Assembly: GCA_944389545.1 (NCBI GenBank)
Contig: CALXMT010000009.1
Location: 1 to 64,000 of the forward strand
Direction: 5' to 3'
From: an uncultured Kiritimatiellota bacterium
GTDB lineage: Bacteria; Verrucomicrobiota; Kiritimatiellia; RFP12; DVOR01
DNA: 64,000 nucleotides
Below, in pieces: positions 53,492 to 61,941 of this stretch (position 1 is the first letter of the stretch; each line of letters starts with the position of its first letter). The notes beneath the pieces were generated by a model. It saw nothing but the letters and a program-made list of their open reading frames with translations, was not told where the DNA came from and did not search any database. The position numbers and the translations under genes are program-made.

Positions 53492-53754
53492 CATCGATCG
53501 ACGCTCCTGGAAAGCAAAAAGAGGCAGTCAATATAACAGGCAAAGACGCCGCAGCAACTCCCGAACAACAGATAAAAGAAGTCCGGGCCACCGGCCTCAA
53601 ACTCAAAGAGGACATACAAGAACGCACCATCCACAGGGATGGTCTCGCTAGAGAACAACGGGACGTCCAAAAGCGAGAGAAAAACAAACACGCCCACCCC
53701 GAAAAAGAAGTCCCGCACCATCCGCCAAACAAAACGCAACGCCTTCTGCCACAT
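53491..53754 (-). CDS. Small two-helix membrane protein, unknown
   Basis: 87 aa, MWQKALRFVWRMVRDFFFGV... with two hydrophobic segments (~16-32, FFFGVGVFVFLSLLDVP; ~58-80, FFYLLFGSCCGVFACYIDCL) and a basic N-terminus, so the N-terminus is probably cytosolic. GGGAGG lies 8 bp before the ATG, better than for any competing frame. It converges on the unknown gene at 51915. The overlapping 122-codon frame in another register is a shadow. No family recognised. Confidence 0.5.
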   Translation of the reverse strand: MWQKALRFVWRMVRDFFFGVGVFVFLSLLDVPLFSSETIPVDGAFLYVLFEFEAGGPDFFYLLFGSCCGVFACYIDCLFLLSRSVDR

Positions 53755-53839
53755 CTCATATCCCTCCCGATTCTCATCAACGACCTTGCCGACAGTTCTT
53801 CCATCCTACCCCATCCCCTCGTTCCCGTCAAGCGACAAC

Positions 53840-54460
53840 CCAATACTGTCCAGAGAAAACCGAGACCTTCTTTTCCGCGAGAACGCGAGTGTACGCGAAG
53901 GCAGATGGGCTAACGCCGACCACTCTGCGGGCTAACCGTCCGCTGATAACTCCCGTTCGCCATCGGCTTCGCGCTTGCAGGTGGGTGAAAGCAGATTCTG
54001 GCGCAGGAAAGTGGGGCGCGGGAGGGCGCACGCACGTGCGCCCGGCGTTAGCGCCCCATCTTTCCGGCAAGACTTGCGTTTTTGCGGTTTCCTCACACTG
54101 GCAGTCCAGCCGGCGGTAGCCGGCCCTCAATCTGCTCAAAATCTGCGAAATCTGCGGTTCCCCATCCTGGCAGTCTTTGTGCCCTTTGTGGTTCCTTGAG
54201 CCCTTTGTGGTAACCATTCTGGCAGTCCAGCCGGCGGTAGCCGGCCCCTAATCTGCCCTAATCTGCGTAATCGGCGGTAGCCGTGGAAGGTTTGTAGCTT
54301 CGCACCTGCACGCCCCATTCTGGCAGTCCAGCGTGCGCTAGCACGCCCTTAATCTGCTCAAAATCGGCGTAATCTGCGGTTCCCCATCCTGGCAGTCCTT
54401 TCCGTTCTCCGTTCTCCGTTTTCCGTTCTCCGGGGCGCGTAGCGCCCAACCCCTGCGTCT
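53840..54460. repeat. Non-coding repeat mosaic before the GH20 gene
   Basis: Opens with the end motif CCAATACTGTCCAGAGAAAA (53840), for which no clear inverted partner is found. It continues with the 'CGCGAAGGCAGATGGGCTAA'-like module (53895), repeated 'CTGGCAGTCCAGC' and 'AATCTGCTCAAAATCTGCG' blocks (three rounds, 54100-54390) and 'CCGTTCTCCGTTCTCCG' (54410). No gene. Confidence 0.65.
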
Positions 54461-54530
54461 TCATGCACGCAGGCAAAAAAAGTTCTCTGATGAGTAGACG
54501 AATGCCACTGGATAGTGCTATGCTATAGAC

Positions 54531-56429
54531 ATGAAAACGACACTCCTTGCCACGATGCTGGTGACGGCGGCGACCGCTTGGTGCGCGAAGCCCTTCGTCA
54601 TCCCCGAGCTCCGGGATTGGAGCGACAACGCCGATGCCGGGTCCTTCGAGTTGACCGAGGACACCCGCATCGTCATCCCCGAGGACGCCTGCGACGCCCT
54701 CGCCCGCTATGCCCAGACCTTCGCCGACGACCTAGGCCTCCCCCTCGTCCGCGAGGCCTCCGGCTTCTGGCACACCGTCACCTTCACCGCCGAAAGCGCC
54801 GAGCCCGGCGACATCCTCCTGCGCGTCGTCCCCGACGACAACGCCAACCCCGAGGCCTACACCCTCACCGCAGGCAAATCTGGCATCGTCATCCAGGCCC
54901 CCACCCCCCTCGGCGCCTTCTGGGGCACCCGGACCATCCTCCAAGTCTTCGCCGACCAGGGCAACACCTTCCCCGGCGGCGAGGCCAAAGACTGGCCGGA
55001 ATACGCCAAGCGCGGCTTCATGTTCGACTGCGGCCGCAAGCCCTTCGCCCTGGAGACCCTCCGCCAGCTCGCCGACATCTGCTCCTACTACAAGATGAAC
55101 GAGCTCCAGCTCCACCTCTCCGACAACTACATCTGGCTCCACAGGTACGCCGAGTGGTACCCTGAGCAAATCAAGACGCCCGCCGACCTCCTCACCTACG
55201 AGCCCTCCGCGGGCGGATTCCGCCTCGAAAGCGAGACCCACCCCAAGCTCACCTCCACCGACATCTCCTACACCAAAGCCGAGTTCAAGGCCCTCGTCGA
55301 CGAGGCCAAGGCCAAGGGCGTCGACATCATCCCCGAGCTGGACGTCCCCGGCCACGCCCTCCAGATGGTGCGCGTGCGCCCCGACCTCATGTACAAGGGT
55401 TCCGTCGGCGGCAAGCACGACATGGAGCGCGCCGCGATGCTTGACCTCTCCAACCCCGAGACCCTCCCCTTCGTCCAGTCCATCTACGACGAATACATCG
55501 ACGAGGGCGTCTTCCCCAACGACGTCGTCCACATCGGCACCGACGAGTATTACGGCGACAACGAAAGCTACCGCAAGTTCGCCGACGCCTTCTGCAAGCA
55601 CATCCTCTCCAAGGGCAAGACCCCCCGCATGTGGGGCTCCCTCAGCTACAAACGCGGCAAGACCCCCGTGGACTCCAAGGGCGTGCAGATGAACATCTGG
55701 AGCATGGGCTGGCAGAACCCCGTTGAGGCCACCAAGGCCGGCTTTGAGATCATGAACACCCTCGACATCTGGATGTACATCGTCCCCAGCGGCAACGGCT
55801 CCGTCGGAGGCTACGGCGACGACCTCAACACCCAATGGGTCTACGACAACTGGACTCCCGTCACCTTCCCCAAGACCAAGCCCGAGGATCTCGACCGCTC
55901 CAAGGTGCTCGGCGGCTCCTGGGCCATGTGGAACGACAACGCCTTCCTCACCGACCCCGGCCTCTGCGCCGAGGATCTCCTCCCGCGCATCCAAAAGAAC
56001 TGCGCCACCGTCGCCCAAAAGACCTGGGCCACGGCCAACACCCGCGGTTACAAGGCCTTCCTCGCCCAAGTCCAATCCCAAGCCAAGGCCCTCGACGCCG
56101 AGGAGCCCCAGCCCTGGGAAATGACCTTCACCGTCACCGTCCCCGAGGGCGAGGACAAGCCCCTCATGCTCGCCACCGGCCCCGAGACCGACCTCTATGC
56201 CGTCTCCCCCGTCAACGGCAACGTCGGCTTCCGCCGCGAAGGCGCCCAATACACCTTCGACTGCAAGCTCCCCAAAGGCAAGCCCGTCCAGCTCACCTTC
56301 CACTCCGAGAAGCACAAGACCTGGATCGTCGTCGACGGCAAGAAGATCGAGGGTAACCCCGTCCGCGAATACTACGCCAAGACCTGCAAGTTCTTCACCC
56401 TTGCCAAGCCCACCACCGTCCTCAAGTGA
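54531..56429 (+). CDS. Secreted GH20 beta-N-acetylhexosaminidase
   Basis: 632 aa. Signal peptide (MKTTLLATMLVTAATAWCA). GH20 N-terminal domain (~20-160), then the TIM barrel (~165-500): RGFMFDCGRKPF, LQLHLSDNYIWL, PELDVPGHALQM, and the catalytic pair D338-E339 in HIGTDEYYG. In GH20 the Asp orients the substrate N-acetyl group and the Glu is the acid/base. Residues ~535-632 form a C-terminal beta domain (WEMTFTVTVPEGEDKPLML, KTWIVVDGKKIEGNPV) of the LamG or Ig kind. It removes terminal GlcNAc or GalNAc from glycans. A TATGCT box at 54519-54524 puts the start site near the ATG, so the mRNA may be leaderless; no ribosome site is seen. Confidence 0.93.
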   Translation: MKTTLLATMLVTAATAWCAKPFVIPELRDWSDNADAGSFELTEDTRIVIPEDACDALARYAQTFADDLGLPLVREASGFWHTVTFTAESAEPGDILLRVVPDDNANPEAYTLTAGKSGIVIQAPTPLGAFWGTRTILQVFADQGNTFPGGEAKDWPEYAKRGFMFDCGRKPFALETLRQLADICSYYKMNELQLHLSDNYIWLHRYAEWYPEQIKTPADLLTYEPSAGGFRLESETHPKLTSTDISYTKAEFKALVDEAKAKGVDIIPELDVPGHALQMVRVRPDLMYKGSVGGKHDMERAAMLDLSNPETLPFVQSIYDEYIDEGVFPNDVVHIGTDEYYGDNESYRKFADAFCKHILSKGKTPRMWGSLSYKRGKTPVDSKGVQMNIWSMGWQNPVEATKAGFEIMNTLDIWMYIVPSGNGSVGGYGDDLNTQWVYDNWTPVTFPKTKPEDLDRSKVLGGSWAMWNDNAFLTDPGLCAEDLLPRIQKNCATVAQKTWATANTRGYKAFLAQVQSQAKALDAEEPQPWEMTFTVTVPEGEDKPLMLATGPETDLYAVSPVNGNVGFRREGAQYTFDCKLPKGKPVQLTFHSEKHKTWIVVDGKKIEGNPVREYYAKTCKFFTLAKPTTVLK

Positions 56430-56453
56430 CAGCACGCCGACATCCGGCACATC

Positions 56454-56482
56454 AAAAGGCCCGCCCCCGGCGGGCCTTTTTT
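56454..56482 (+). terminator. Rho-independent terminator of the GH20 gene
   Basis: AAAAGGCCCGCC and GGCGGGCCTTTTTT pair over a 3-nt loop; the T-run is part of the second arm. 25 bp after the stop. Confidence 0.9.
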
Positions 56483-56526
56483 GTCTCCCCCACCCCACCT
56501 TAACACCGCCCTCCAAACCCTCCTCG

Positions 56527-56680
56527 CCAGACCCTATAGGGGTCGACCCTGGACCACTAAGGGTTTCGACCCCGACCCCTATAGGGTCTCACCCTCGACC
56601 ACTATAGTGGTTGACCTCGGACCCTTATAGGGTCTCAAAAGGCCCCTTTAGAGCGGCTCTAAAGAGGACCTAGAGCCGCC
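56527..56680. repeat. Second array of 23-bp-period palindromic sites
   Basis: Seven units with centres at about 56534, 56557, 56579, 56602, 56625, 56648 and 56670 (spacing 22-23 bp). Examples: AGACCCTATAGGGGTC, GACCCCTATAGGGTCTC, CGACCACTATAGTGGTTG, GGACCCTTATAGGGTCTC. These are the same sites as at 41016-41176. No gene is included. It begins 45 bp after the GH20 terminator; the next gene is ~850 bp on. 56681-56819 holds no gene; CTTTATAGTATATGGTATAG at 56753 is AT-rich and palindromic. Confidence 0.8.
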
Positions 56681-56819
56681 TTTTTGCTGGAAGCAATCCG
56701 CGATTCGGAGAAAATGGGTAAGACCACGAAAACGCCGTTTCGCGCCTTGTCTCTTTATAGTATATGGTATAGGTCGCCCCCCACCAACAAAACCAAACTT
56801 CCAAACCAAACTCTCTTCA

Positions 56820-57333
56820 CCAATGCTGTCCGGGGAAAATGGGGGCCGCAAAGACGTAGGCGCTCTAACGGAGCGCCTGCTGATTGGCTGATTAGCTGAA
56901 TTGGCTGATTGGATGTGTGGGGCGTTGCCCACCCTCTTTCACACGCTGTACTCCCGCGCCCCACTTTCCTGCGCCAAAAGAGGATGAAGGAGCTTGAGGC
57001 TTGAAAGTTAACCGTGGAAGGATTGGCACTTTGGATCAGTACGCTAATTTCCAAAACACACTGGCAGTCCTGCGTGCGGTAGCACGCCCTTAATCTGCTC
57101 AAAATCTGCGAAATCTGCGGTTCCCATTCTGGCAGTCCTTGTGCCCTTTGTGCTCCTTTGTGGTAGCCCCACACCCCTCCTTCTCTCCTTTCAAGCGCGA
57201 AGACGATGGGCGGGAGGGAGCGATTAGCGGGCGTTTAACCCGCAAAGCGACCGACGTCAGCCCATCTGGCTTCGCACGCATTGGCGTCCTTGCGGAAAAA
57301 AAGGTTTGCCGATTTCCCCGAACACTATTGACC
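56820..57333. mobile_element. Inverted-end-bracketed non-coding element
   Basis: CCAATGCTGTCCGGGGAAAA (56820-56839) faces ATTTCCCCGAACACTATTGACC (57312-57333). Inside: 'TGATTGGCTGATTAGCTG', 'CTGGCAGTCCTGCGTGCGG', 'CTTTGTGCTCCTTTGTGG' and the inverted 'AGCCCATCTGGCTTCGC' module. No coding sequence. 57334-57531 carries more modules ('TTCCGTTCTCCGGGGCGGC') and the leader of the next gene. Confidence 0.5.
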
Positions 57334-57531
57334 TTTACCCCCCTTCGTGGTTCTTCGTGCCCCTTCGTGTCAGCCCCGCAGGGTAAACCTTCCACACTCT
57401 CCCTGCGCCCCCACTCGTCGCCCCGCAGGGGCGTTCTGTTCCCCGTTCTCCGTTTTCCGTTCTCCGGGGCGGCGCAAGCCGCCCCTCGAGGAATGTGTTA
57501 TTATATAGGTAGTGAAACGAAAGGAACGGGT

Positions 57532-57996
57532 ATGATCATCGATACGCTTGAGAATGCCGAGAAATTGAATTTGGGGCCGCGCTTCGCCAAGGCCTTTGCG
57601 TGGTTGAAGGACCCCGCGAATGCGGCGTTGCCGGCGGGACACCATGTCATCGAGACGGCGCCGGACGGGACGGAGACGCTCTTCGCGAACGTGCAGGAAT
57701 ACGACACGCGCGACCCCGCGACGTGCCGTCTGGAGTTCCACCGCCGCTATGCGGACATCCAGTTCCTCTTCGAAGGGAACGAGGCGATTGGCTGGCGGCC
57801 GCTGACGGACGACCTGGCGGTGACGCAACCCTATTCCGAACAGGACGACATCGGCTTTGTGGCCGGCGAGGGGACGGCGATTCCCTTTGTGCCCAACGGC
57901 TTCTTTGTGCTCTTCCCGCAGGACGCGCACGCGCCCGGTCAGCGGACGCCGGCGGCGACGCGGGTGAAGAAGGCCATCGTGAAGGTGTTGCTCTGA
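57532..57996 (+). CDS. YhcH/YjgK/YiaL family protein
   Basis: 154 aa, the family's usual size. MIIDTLENAEKL opening, VQEYDTRDPATCRLEFHRRYADIQFLFEG with the metal-site His/Glu region, and VPNGFFVLFPQDAHAPGQ are typical. Members are small cupins; E. coli YhcH (NanQ) is an N-acetylneuraminate anomerase and others act on sugars. The start is the ATG at 57532, preceded by AAAGGA; the open frame upstream is repeat sequence. The nearby GH20 makes an amino-sugar or sialic acid role plausible, but no nan genes are present. It overlaps or nearly touches nadK (4 bp). Confidence 0.92.
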   Translation: MIIDTLENAEKLNLGPRFAKAFAWLKDPANAALPAGHHVIETAPDGTETLFANVQEYDTRDPATCRLEFHRRYADIQFLFEGNEAIGWRPLTDDLAVTQPYSEQDDIGFVAGEGTAIPFVPNGFFVLFPQDAHAPGQRTPAATRVKKAIVKVLL

Positions 57997-58000
57997 GGTG

Positions 58001-58888
58001 ATGGCGCCCATCAAACGCCTTGGCGTCATCGCCAACCTGACCCGTCCGCGGGCGCGGGAGGGCCTAGAGGCCTTTGCCCGCGCCGCCGCAGCGGCGGGCA
58101 TCGCGGTGTGCGCCGAGCCTGAGACGGCGGCGGCGTTGCCCGGCGCGACGGCCCTGCCGTTGTCGGGATTTCCCGGCGCCGGGGTGCAGGCGGTGGCCTC
58201 GCTGGGCGGCGATGGGTCGCTCCTGGCGGCGGCGCACGCGTTGGCCGAGGCCGGGGTCGATTTGCCGCTCATCGGACTGAACGTGGGGCGGCTGGGTTAC
58301 CTGACGGCCGTCAACGAAGAGGGCTTCGCGCCGACCCTGGCCCATTTGGCGGCGGGACGTTGCGAGGAAGAGGCCCGGACGGCGCTGTCGGCGAAGGTCC
58401 GCCTCGGGGATGGCGCGCCCAAGGCCATCCCGAACGCGTTGAACGACGTGGTCATCTCGCGCGCGGAGGGCGGACACGCCTTCGCGCTGGAGCTGGATTT
58501 GGACGGTTATCCCGTGGCGCGGTGGTTGTGCGACGGCTTGATCTTGGCCACGCCGACGGGGTCGACGGCCTATTCGCTCTCGGTGGGCGGGCCGGTGATG
58601 GCGCCGGACGCGCGGGCGTTGGTCATCAGCGTCATCGCGCCGCACGCGTTGAGCGCCCGTCCCTTGGTGGTGCCGGACACGGCGCAGATCACGGTGCGGG
58701 TGAGCGAGGAGGGCGGCGGCCCGGCGACGGTCTATGTGGACGGCCAATCGGCCTCGCCTTTGGCGCCCGGCGATTCGGTCTGCGCACAGGCGGCGGAACG
58801 CCCCATCCGGTTGTTGACGCCGTGGCACCGTAATCCTTACGCGCCGCTTTCACGGAAACTCGGCTGGGGGGTGCCCTTCGTGCGTTAA
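58001..58888 (+). CDS. nadK: NAD kinase
   Basis: 295 aa. GGDGS motif at residues 69-73 (VASLGGDGSLLAA), the NVGRLGYLT loop, the conserved ALNDVVISRAEGG with the NAD-contact Asn/Asp, and the TPTGSTAYSLSVGGPVMAP block. It phosphorylates NAD to NADP. Start taken at ATG 58001; GTG 57998 is also possible. GAAGGTG lies 13 bp upstream inside the yhcH-family gene, so the two are likely co-translated. Confidence 0.96.
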   Translation: MAPIKRLGVIANLTRPRAREGLEAFARAAAAAGIAVCAEPETAAALPGATALPLSGFPGAGVQAVASLGGDGSLLAAAHALAEAGVDLPLIGLNVGRLGYLTAVNEEGFAPTLAHLAAGRCEEEARTALSAKVRLGDGAPKAIPNALNDVVISRAEGGHAFALELDLDGYPVARWLCDGLILATPTGSTAYSLSVGGPVMAPDARALVISVIAPHALSARPLVVPDTAQITVRVSEEGGGPATVYVDGQSASPLAPGDSVCAQAAERPIRLLTPWHRNPYAPLSRKLGWGVPFVR

Positions 58889-58994
58889 GGCAGCCGCCAA
58901 TGGCCCATACAGCCCACCCCCCGGAAAAGACAGAGCCGTTCCCATGAGGCTCCACGTGAAGCAACAACCCAACTTCCAAGCCTCCAAACTTCCA

Positions 58995-59320
58995 CCAATA
59001 GTGTCCGGGGAAGTTTTTCCGCGAAGACGGTCTTGCGTGGAAACCCTGCGGGCTCCATCGCTCCCGTTGGTCGCGCCGTCCTTGGGATTTCCACGCTATC
59101 GCGCCCCTGAAGGGGCGCTCAAAGGGGAAATTGGCAATTTGAAGGTTTGGAAGTTTGGCTCTCGCGGAGAGACTTCGCCCCACTCCCCTACTTTCTTTAA
59201 GGCGCGAAACGGAGGGCGGCGGTCGCGGTCAGCGGCGAAGCCGCAGAGCGACCGATGGAGCCCGAAGCGGTTCGCGCCCTCAATTGCGTCTTTGCGGTCT
59301 CCATTTTCCCCGGGCAAAGA
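58995..59320. mobile_element. Inverted-end-bracketed non-coding element before prfB
   Basis: CCAATAGTGTCCGGGGAAG (58995-59013) faces a weaker ATTTTCCCCGGGCAAAG (59303-59319). Inside: 'TTGGGATTTCCACGCTATCG' (shared inverted with 17790) and the GCGAAACGGAGGGCGGCGG module (59203-59278). The stretch 58889-58994 has 'CCAAACTTCCACC'-type repeat and no gene. Confidence 0.45.
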
Positions 59321-59363
59321 TCGAACTTCCACGCGAACGCGCGCATAGTGGAAGGGGTTGTGG

Positions 59364-59369
59364 TATAAT
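59364..59369 (+). promoter_or_regulatory. Probable -10 box of prfB
   Basis: Perfect TATAAT, 26 bp before the ATG. No good -35 at the usual distance, so partly inferred. Confidence 0.4.
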
Positions 59370-59395
59370 GAAAGGACTTTAGGAGTTTCTGCACA

Positions 59396-60526
59396 ATGTT
59401 TGACCGGGATGGTATCGTGGCGCGCGTGGCCAAGCTGAAGGAAGGCTTGGAGGAAATGCGCGGCTATTTGAAGATTGAGGAACGCCAGGAGCGCCTGTCG
59501 AAGGCTGAGGCGCGTCAGGCGGAGCCGGGCTTTTGGGACAACCCCGAGGCCGCGCGCGGCGTGATTGCGGAGGCAAACGCGGAAAAGGCGGTGCTCAATC
59601 CGTTCAATGACTTGGCTTCGGCCATCGAAGAGGCCGAAATGGCCCTGGAGATGGCGGACGCGGAAGAGCCCGGCGAAGAGCAGGATTTGATGGCCGCAGA
59701 GGCCACGGCGAGCCTGGAAAAGGCGGAGAAGATCGAGGACAAGCTGCGTCTGCAGTCGCTTCTCTGCGGGAAGTTGGACGCTTGCAACGCGATTCTGACG
59801 CTCCACTCCGGCGCGGGTGGCACGGAGGCGTGCGACTGGGCGCAGATGCTCTTCCGTATGTATCAGATGTACGCGGAGGACGCGGGGTTCGAGGTCGAAG
59901 TGCTCGACCTGCAGCCGGGCGAAGAAGCGGGCATCAAGAGCGTGATGTTCGTGGTCAAGGGCCCGTACGCCTATGGTTATCTGAAGGCCGAGCGCGGCGT
60001 GCACCGCCTGGTGCGCATCTCGCCGTTCGACGCGGCCAAGCGCCGGCACACCTCGTTCGTCTCGCTGGACGTGGTGGCGGAGATCTCCGATGACGTGGAC
60101 GTGGAGATCAAGGAAGAGGATCTGCGCGTGGACACCTACCGTTCCGGCGGCGCCGGCGGCCAGAAGGTGAACAAGACCGACTCCGCAGTCCGCTTGACGC
60201 ATATCCCTACGGGCATCGTGGTGGCGTGCCAGGTGGAGCGCTCCCAGCACCAGAACAAGGCGCGCGCCATGCAGGTGTTGAAGGCGAAACTCTATGAGTT
60301 GGAGATGGACAAGAAGCGCAAGGAGATGGAGCGCTTCTACGGCGACAAGGGCGAAATCGCCTGGGGCAGCCAGATCCGTTCCTACGTCTTCCAACCTTAC
60401 ACCATGGTGAAGGATCACCGCACGGGGCACGAGACGGCAAACGTCCAGGGCATGATGGATGGCCGCTACGTGCAAGGCTTTATCGAGGCTTACCTGAAGC
60501 AACGCGCCCAGCAAGCGCAAGAGTGA
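59396..60526 (+). CDS. prfB: Peptide chain release factor 2, without programmed frameshift
   Basis: 376 aa in one uninterrupted frame. GGQ at residues 254-256 (SGGAGGQKVNKTDSAVRLTH) and the UGA/UAA-reading SPF tripeptide (VRISPFDAAKRRH) identify RF2. In many bacteria prfB needs a +1 frameshift at an in-frame UGA after 'RGYL'; here the same region (LEEMRGYLKIEERQ) reads straight through GGC TAT TTG AAG, so autoregulation by frameshifting is absent. AGGAG lies 12 bp before the ATG. Confidence 0.97.
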   Translation: MFDRDGIVARVAKLKEGLEEMRGYLKIEERQERLSKAEARQAEPGFWDNPEAARGVIAEANAEKAVLNPFNDLASAIEEAEMALEMADAEEPGEEQDLMAAEATASLEKAEKIEDKLRLQSLLCGKLDACNAILTLHSGAGGTEACDWAQMLFRMYQMYAEDAGFEVEVLDLQPGEEAGIKSVMFVVKGPYAYGYLKAERGVHRLVRISPFDAAKRRHTSFVSLDVVAEISDDVDVEIKEEDLRVDTYRSGGAGGQKVNKTDSAVRLTHIPTGIVVACQVERSQHQNKARAMQVLKAKLYELEMDKKRKEMERFYGDKGEIAWGSQIRSYVFQPYTMVKDHRTGHETANVQGMMDGRYVQGFIEAYLKQRAQQAQE

Positions 60527-60555
60527 CTTTTCCGATTCAACCAAGGAGACTAACC

Positions 60556-61896
60556 ATGACGTTCGAAGAGGCCAAGGCAGTTTTGGAAAGCAATGGGCAG
60601 GGCCATGTGCTCCGCTTTTGGGACAAGCTTGACGCGACCGGTCAGGCCGCCCTGCTCGCGCAAATCGCGACGCTCGACTTCGCGGCGATCGGCCGCATGC
60701 AAGCCATGCTGAAGGATGCCGGCAAGCCGGCCGCCGCCGCAGGCACCTTCGAACCGGCCCCCGTGGAGGCCCCCGAGGGTGACGAAAAGGCGGTCTATCA
60801 TGCCAAAGGCGAGGAGCTCCTCCGCGCCGGCAAGGTGGCGGCGTTGCTCGTCGCCGGCGGCCAGGGCTCCCGTCTGGGTTACGACGGCCCCAAGGGCGCC
60901 TACCCCATCGGGCCGATCAGCGACCGCCCGCTCTTCTGGTTCCACGCGCGCAAGCTGTTGGGCCTGAAGCAGACCTACGGCGCGCCCGTGCCCTTCTACA
61001 TCATGACCTCCGAGACCAACGACGCGGCCACCCGCGCCGTCTTCGAGGCCAACGACTACTTCGGGCTTGACCGCGCGGGCGTCTTCTTCTTCGTGCAGGG
61101 GATGTGGCCGGCACTCGACCCCGAGGGCAAGATCATCCTCGACAAGCCCGGCCACATCTTCATGAGCCCCGACGGCCACGGCGGCACCCTCGCCGCGCTC
61201 GACCGCTCCGGCGCCCTGGCCGACATGGCCAAGCGCGGCATCGAGCAGGTCTTCTTCTTCCAGGTCGACAACCCGATGGTCGACATCGCCGACCCCACCT
61301 TCGTGGGCCTGAACGCCACCAAGGGCGCCGACATGAGCCTGAAGGTCTGCAAGAAGCGCGATGCCCACGAGGGCATGGGCGTGGTCGTCATCCGCGACAA
61401 CACCTACGCGATGGTGGAATACTCCGAGCTCTCCGATGAGCAGATGGAGCGCACCAACCCCGACGGCTCCCTGTGGCTGGCCTACGGCTCGCCCGCCATC
61501 CACATGTTCTCCCGCGCCTTCCTGCAGGCCGAGGCCGAGCGCCCCATGCCGCTCCACCTCGCCCACAAGAAGATCGCCATGGTCAACGACGCCGGCGAGA
61601 CGGTGAAGCCCGAGAAGCCCAACGGCTACAAGTTCGAGAAGTTCATCTTCGACGTCATCCCCAACGCCAAGACCCTGCTCACGATGGCCTTCGACCGCAC
61701 CCAGGAGTTCAGCCCCGTCAAGAACGCCGAGGGCAACGACTCCCCCGCCACCACCAAGCGCGACCTCCAGGCCAAGTGGCGCGGCTGGCTCGCCCAGGCC
61801 GGCGTGACCCTGCCCGAGGGCACGCCCGTGGAAATCGACCCCGCCTACGCCCTGAACGCCGAGCAGCTCAAGGCCAAGGGCATTCTCATCGGCTGA
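60556..61896 (+). CDS. UDPGP-family UDP-sugar pyrophosphorylase (UAP/AGX-like)
   Basis: 446 aa from the ATG at 60556 (AAGGAG 8 bp upstream). Nucleotide-binding motif AGGQGSRLGYDGPKG (residues 100-114), GMWPALDPEGKI, SPDGHGGTLAAL, FFFQVDNPMVDIADP and the NGYKFEKFIFDVIP block are typical of eukaryote-type UDP-N-acetylglucosamine pyrophosphorylases. It would make UDP-GlcNAc (or a related UDP-hexose) from UTP and the sugar-1-phosphate. The following two genes are for surface polysaccharide. Substrate sugar is inferred. Confidence 0.9.
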   Translation: MTFEEAKAVLESNGQGHVLRFWDKLDATGQAALLAQIATLDFAAIGRMQAMLKDAGKPAAAAGTFEPAPVEAPEGDEKAVYHAKGEELLRAGKVAALLVAGGQGSRLGYDGPKGAYPIGPISDRPLFWFHARKLLGLKQTYGAPVPFYIMTSETNDAATRAVFEANDYFGLDRAGVFFFVQGMWPALDPEGKIILDKPGHIFMSPDGHGGTLAALDRSGALADMAKRGIEQVFFFQVDNPMVDIADPTFVGLNATKGADMSLKVCKKRDAHEGMGVVVIRDNTYAMVEYSELSDEQMERTNPDGSLWLAYGSPAIHMFSRAFLQAEAERPMPLHLAHKKIAMVNDAGETVKPEKPNGYKFEKFIFDVIPNAKTLLTMAFDRTQEFSPVKNAEGNDSPATTKRDLQAKWRGWLAQAGVTLPEGTPVEIDPAYALNAEQLKAKGILIG

Positions 61897-61941
61897 CGCC
61901 ACAACAATCGGCAGGATGGGTGACCCACCCGGGAAGGACGC

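Noticed and set aside
53475-53843. 122-codon minus frame overlapping the small membrane protein
   Set aside because: Arg/Cys/Ser-rich composition of a shadow frame; the overlapping 87-codon frame has the ribosome site and membrane helices.
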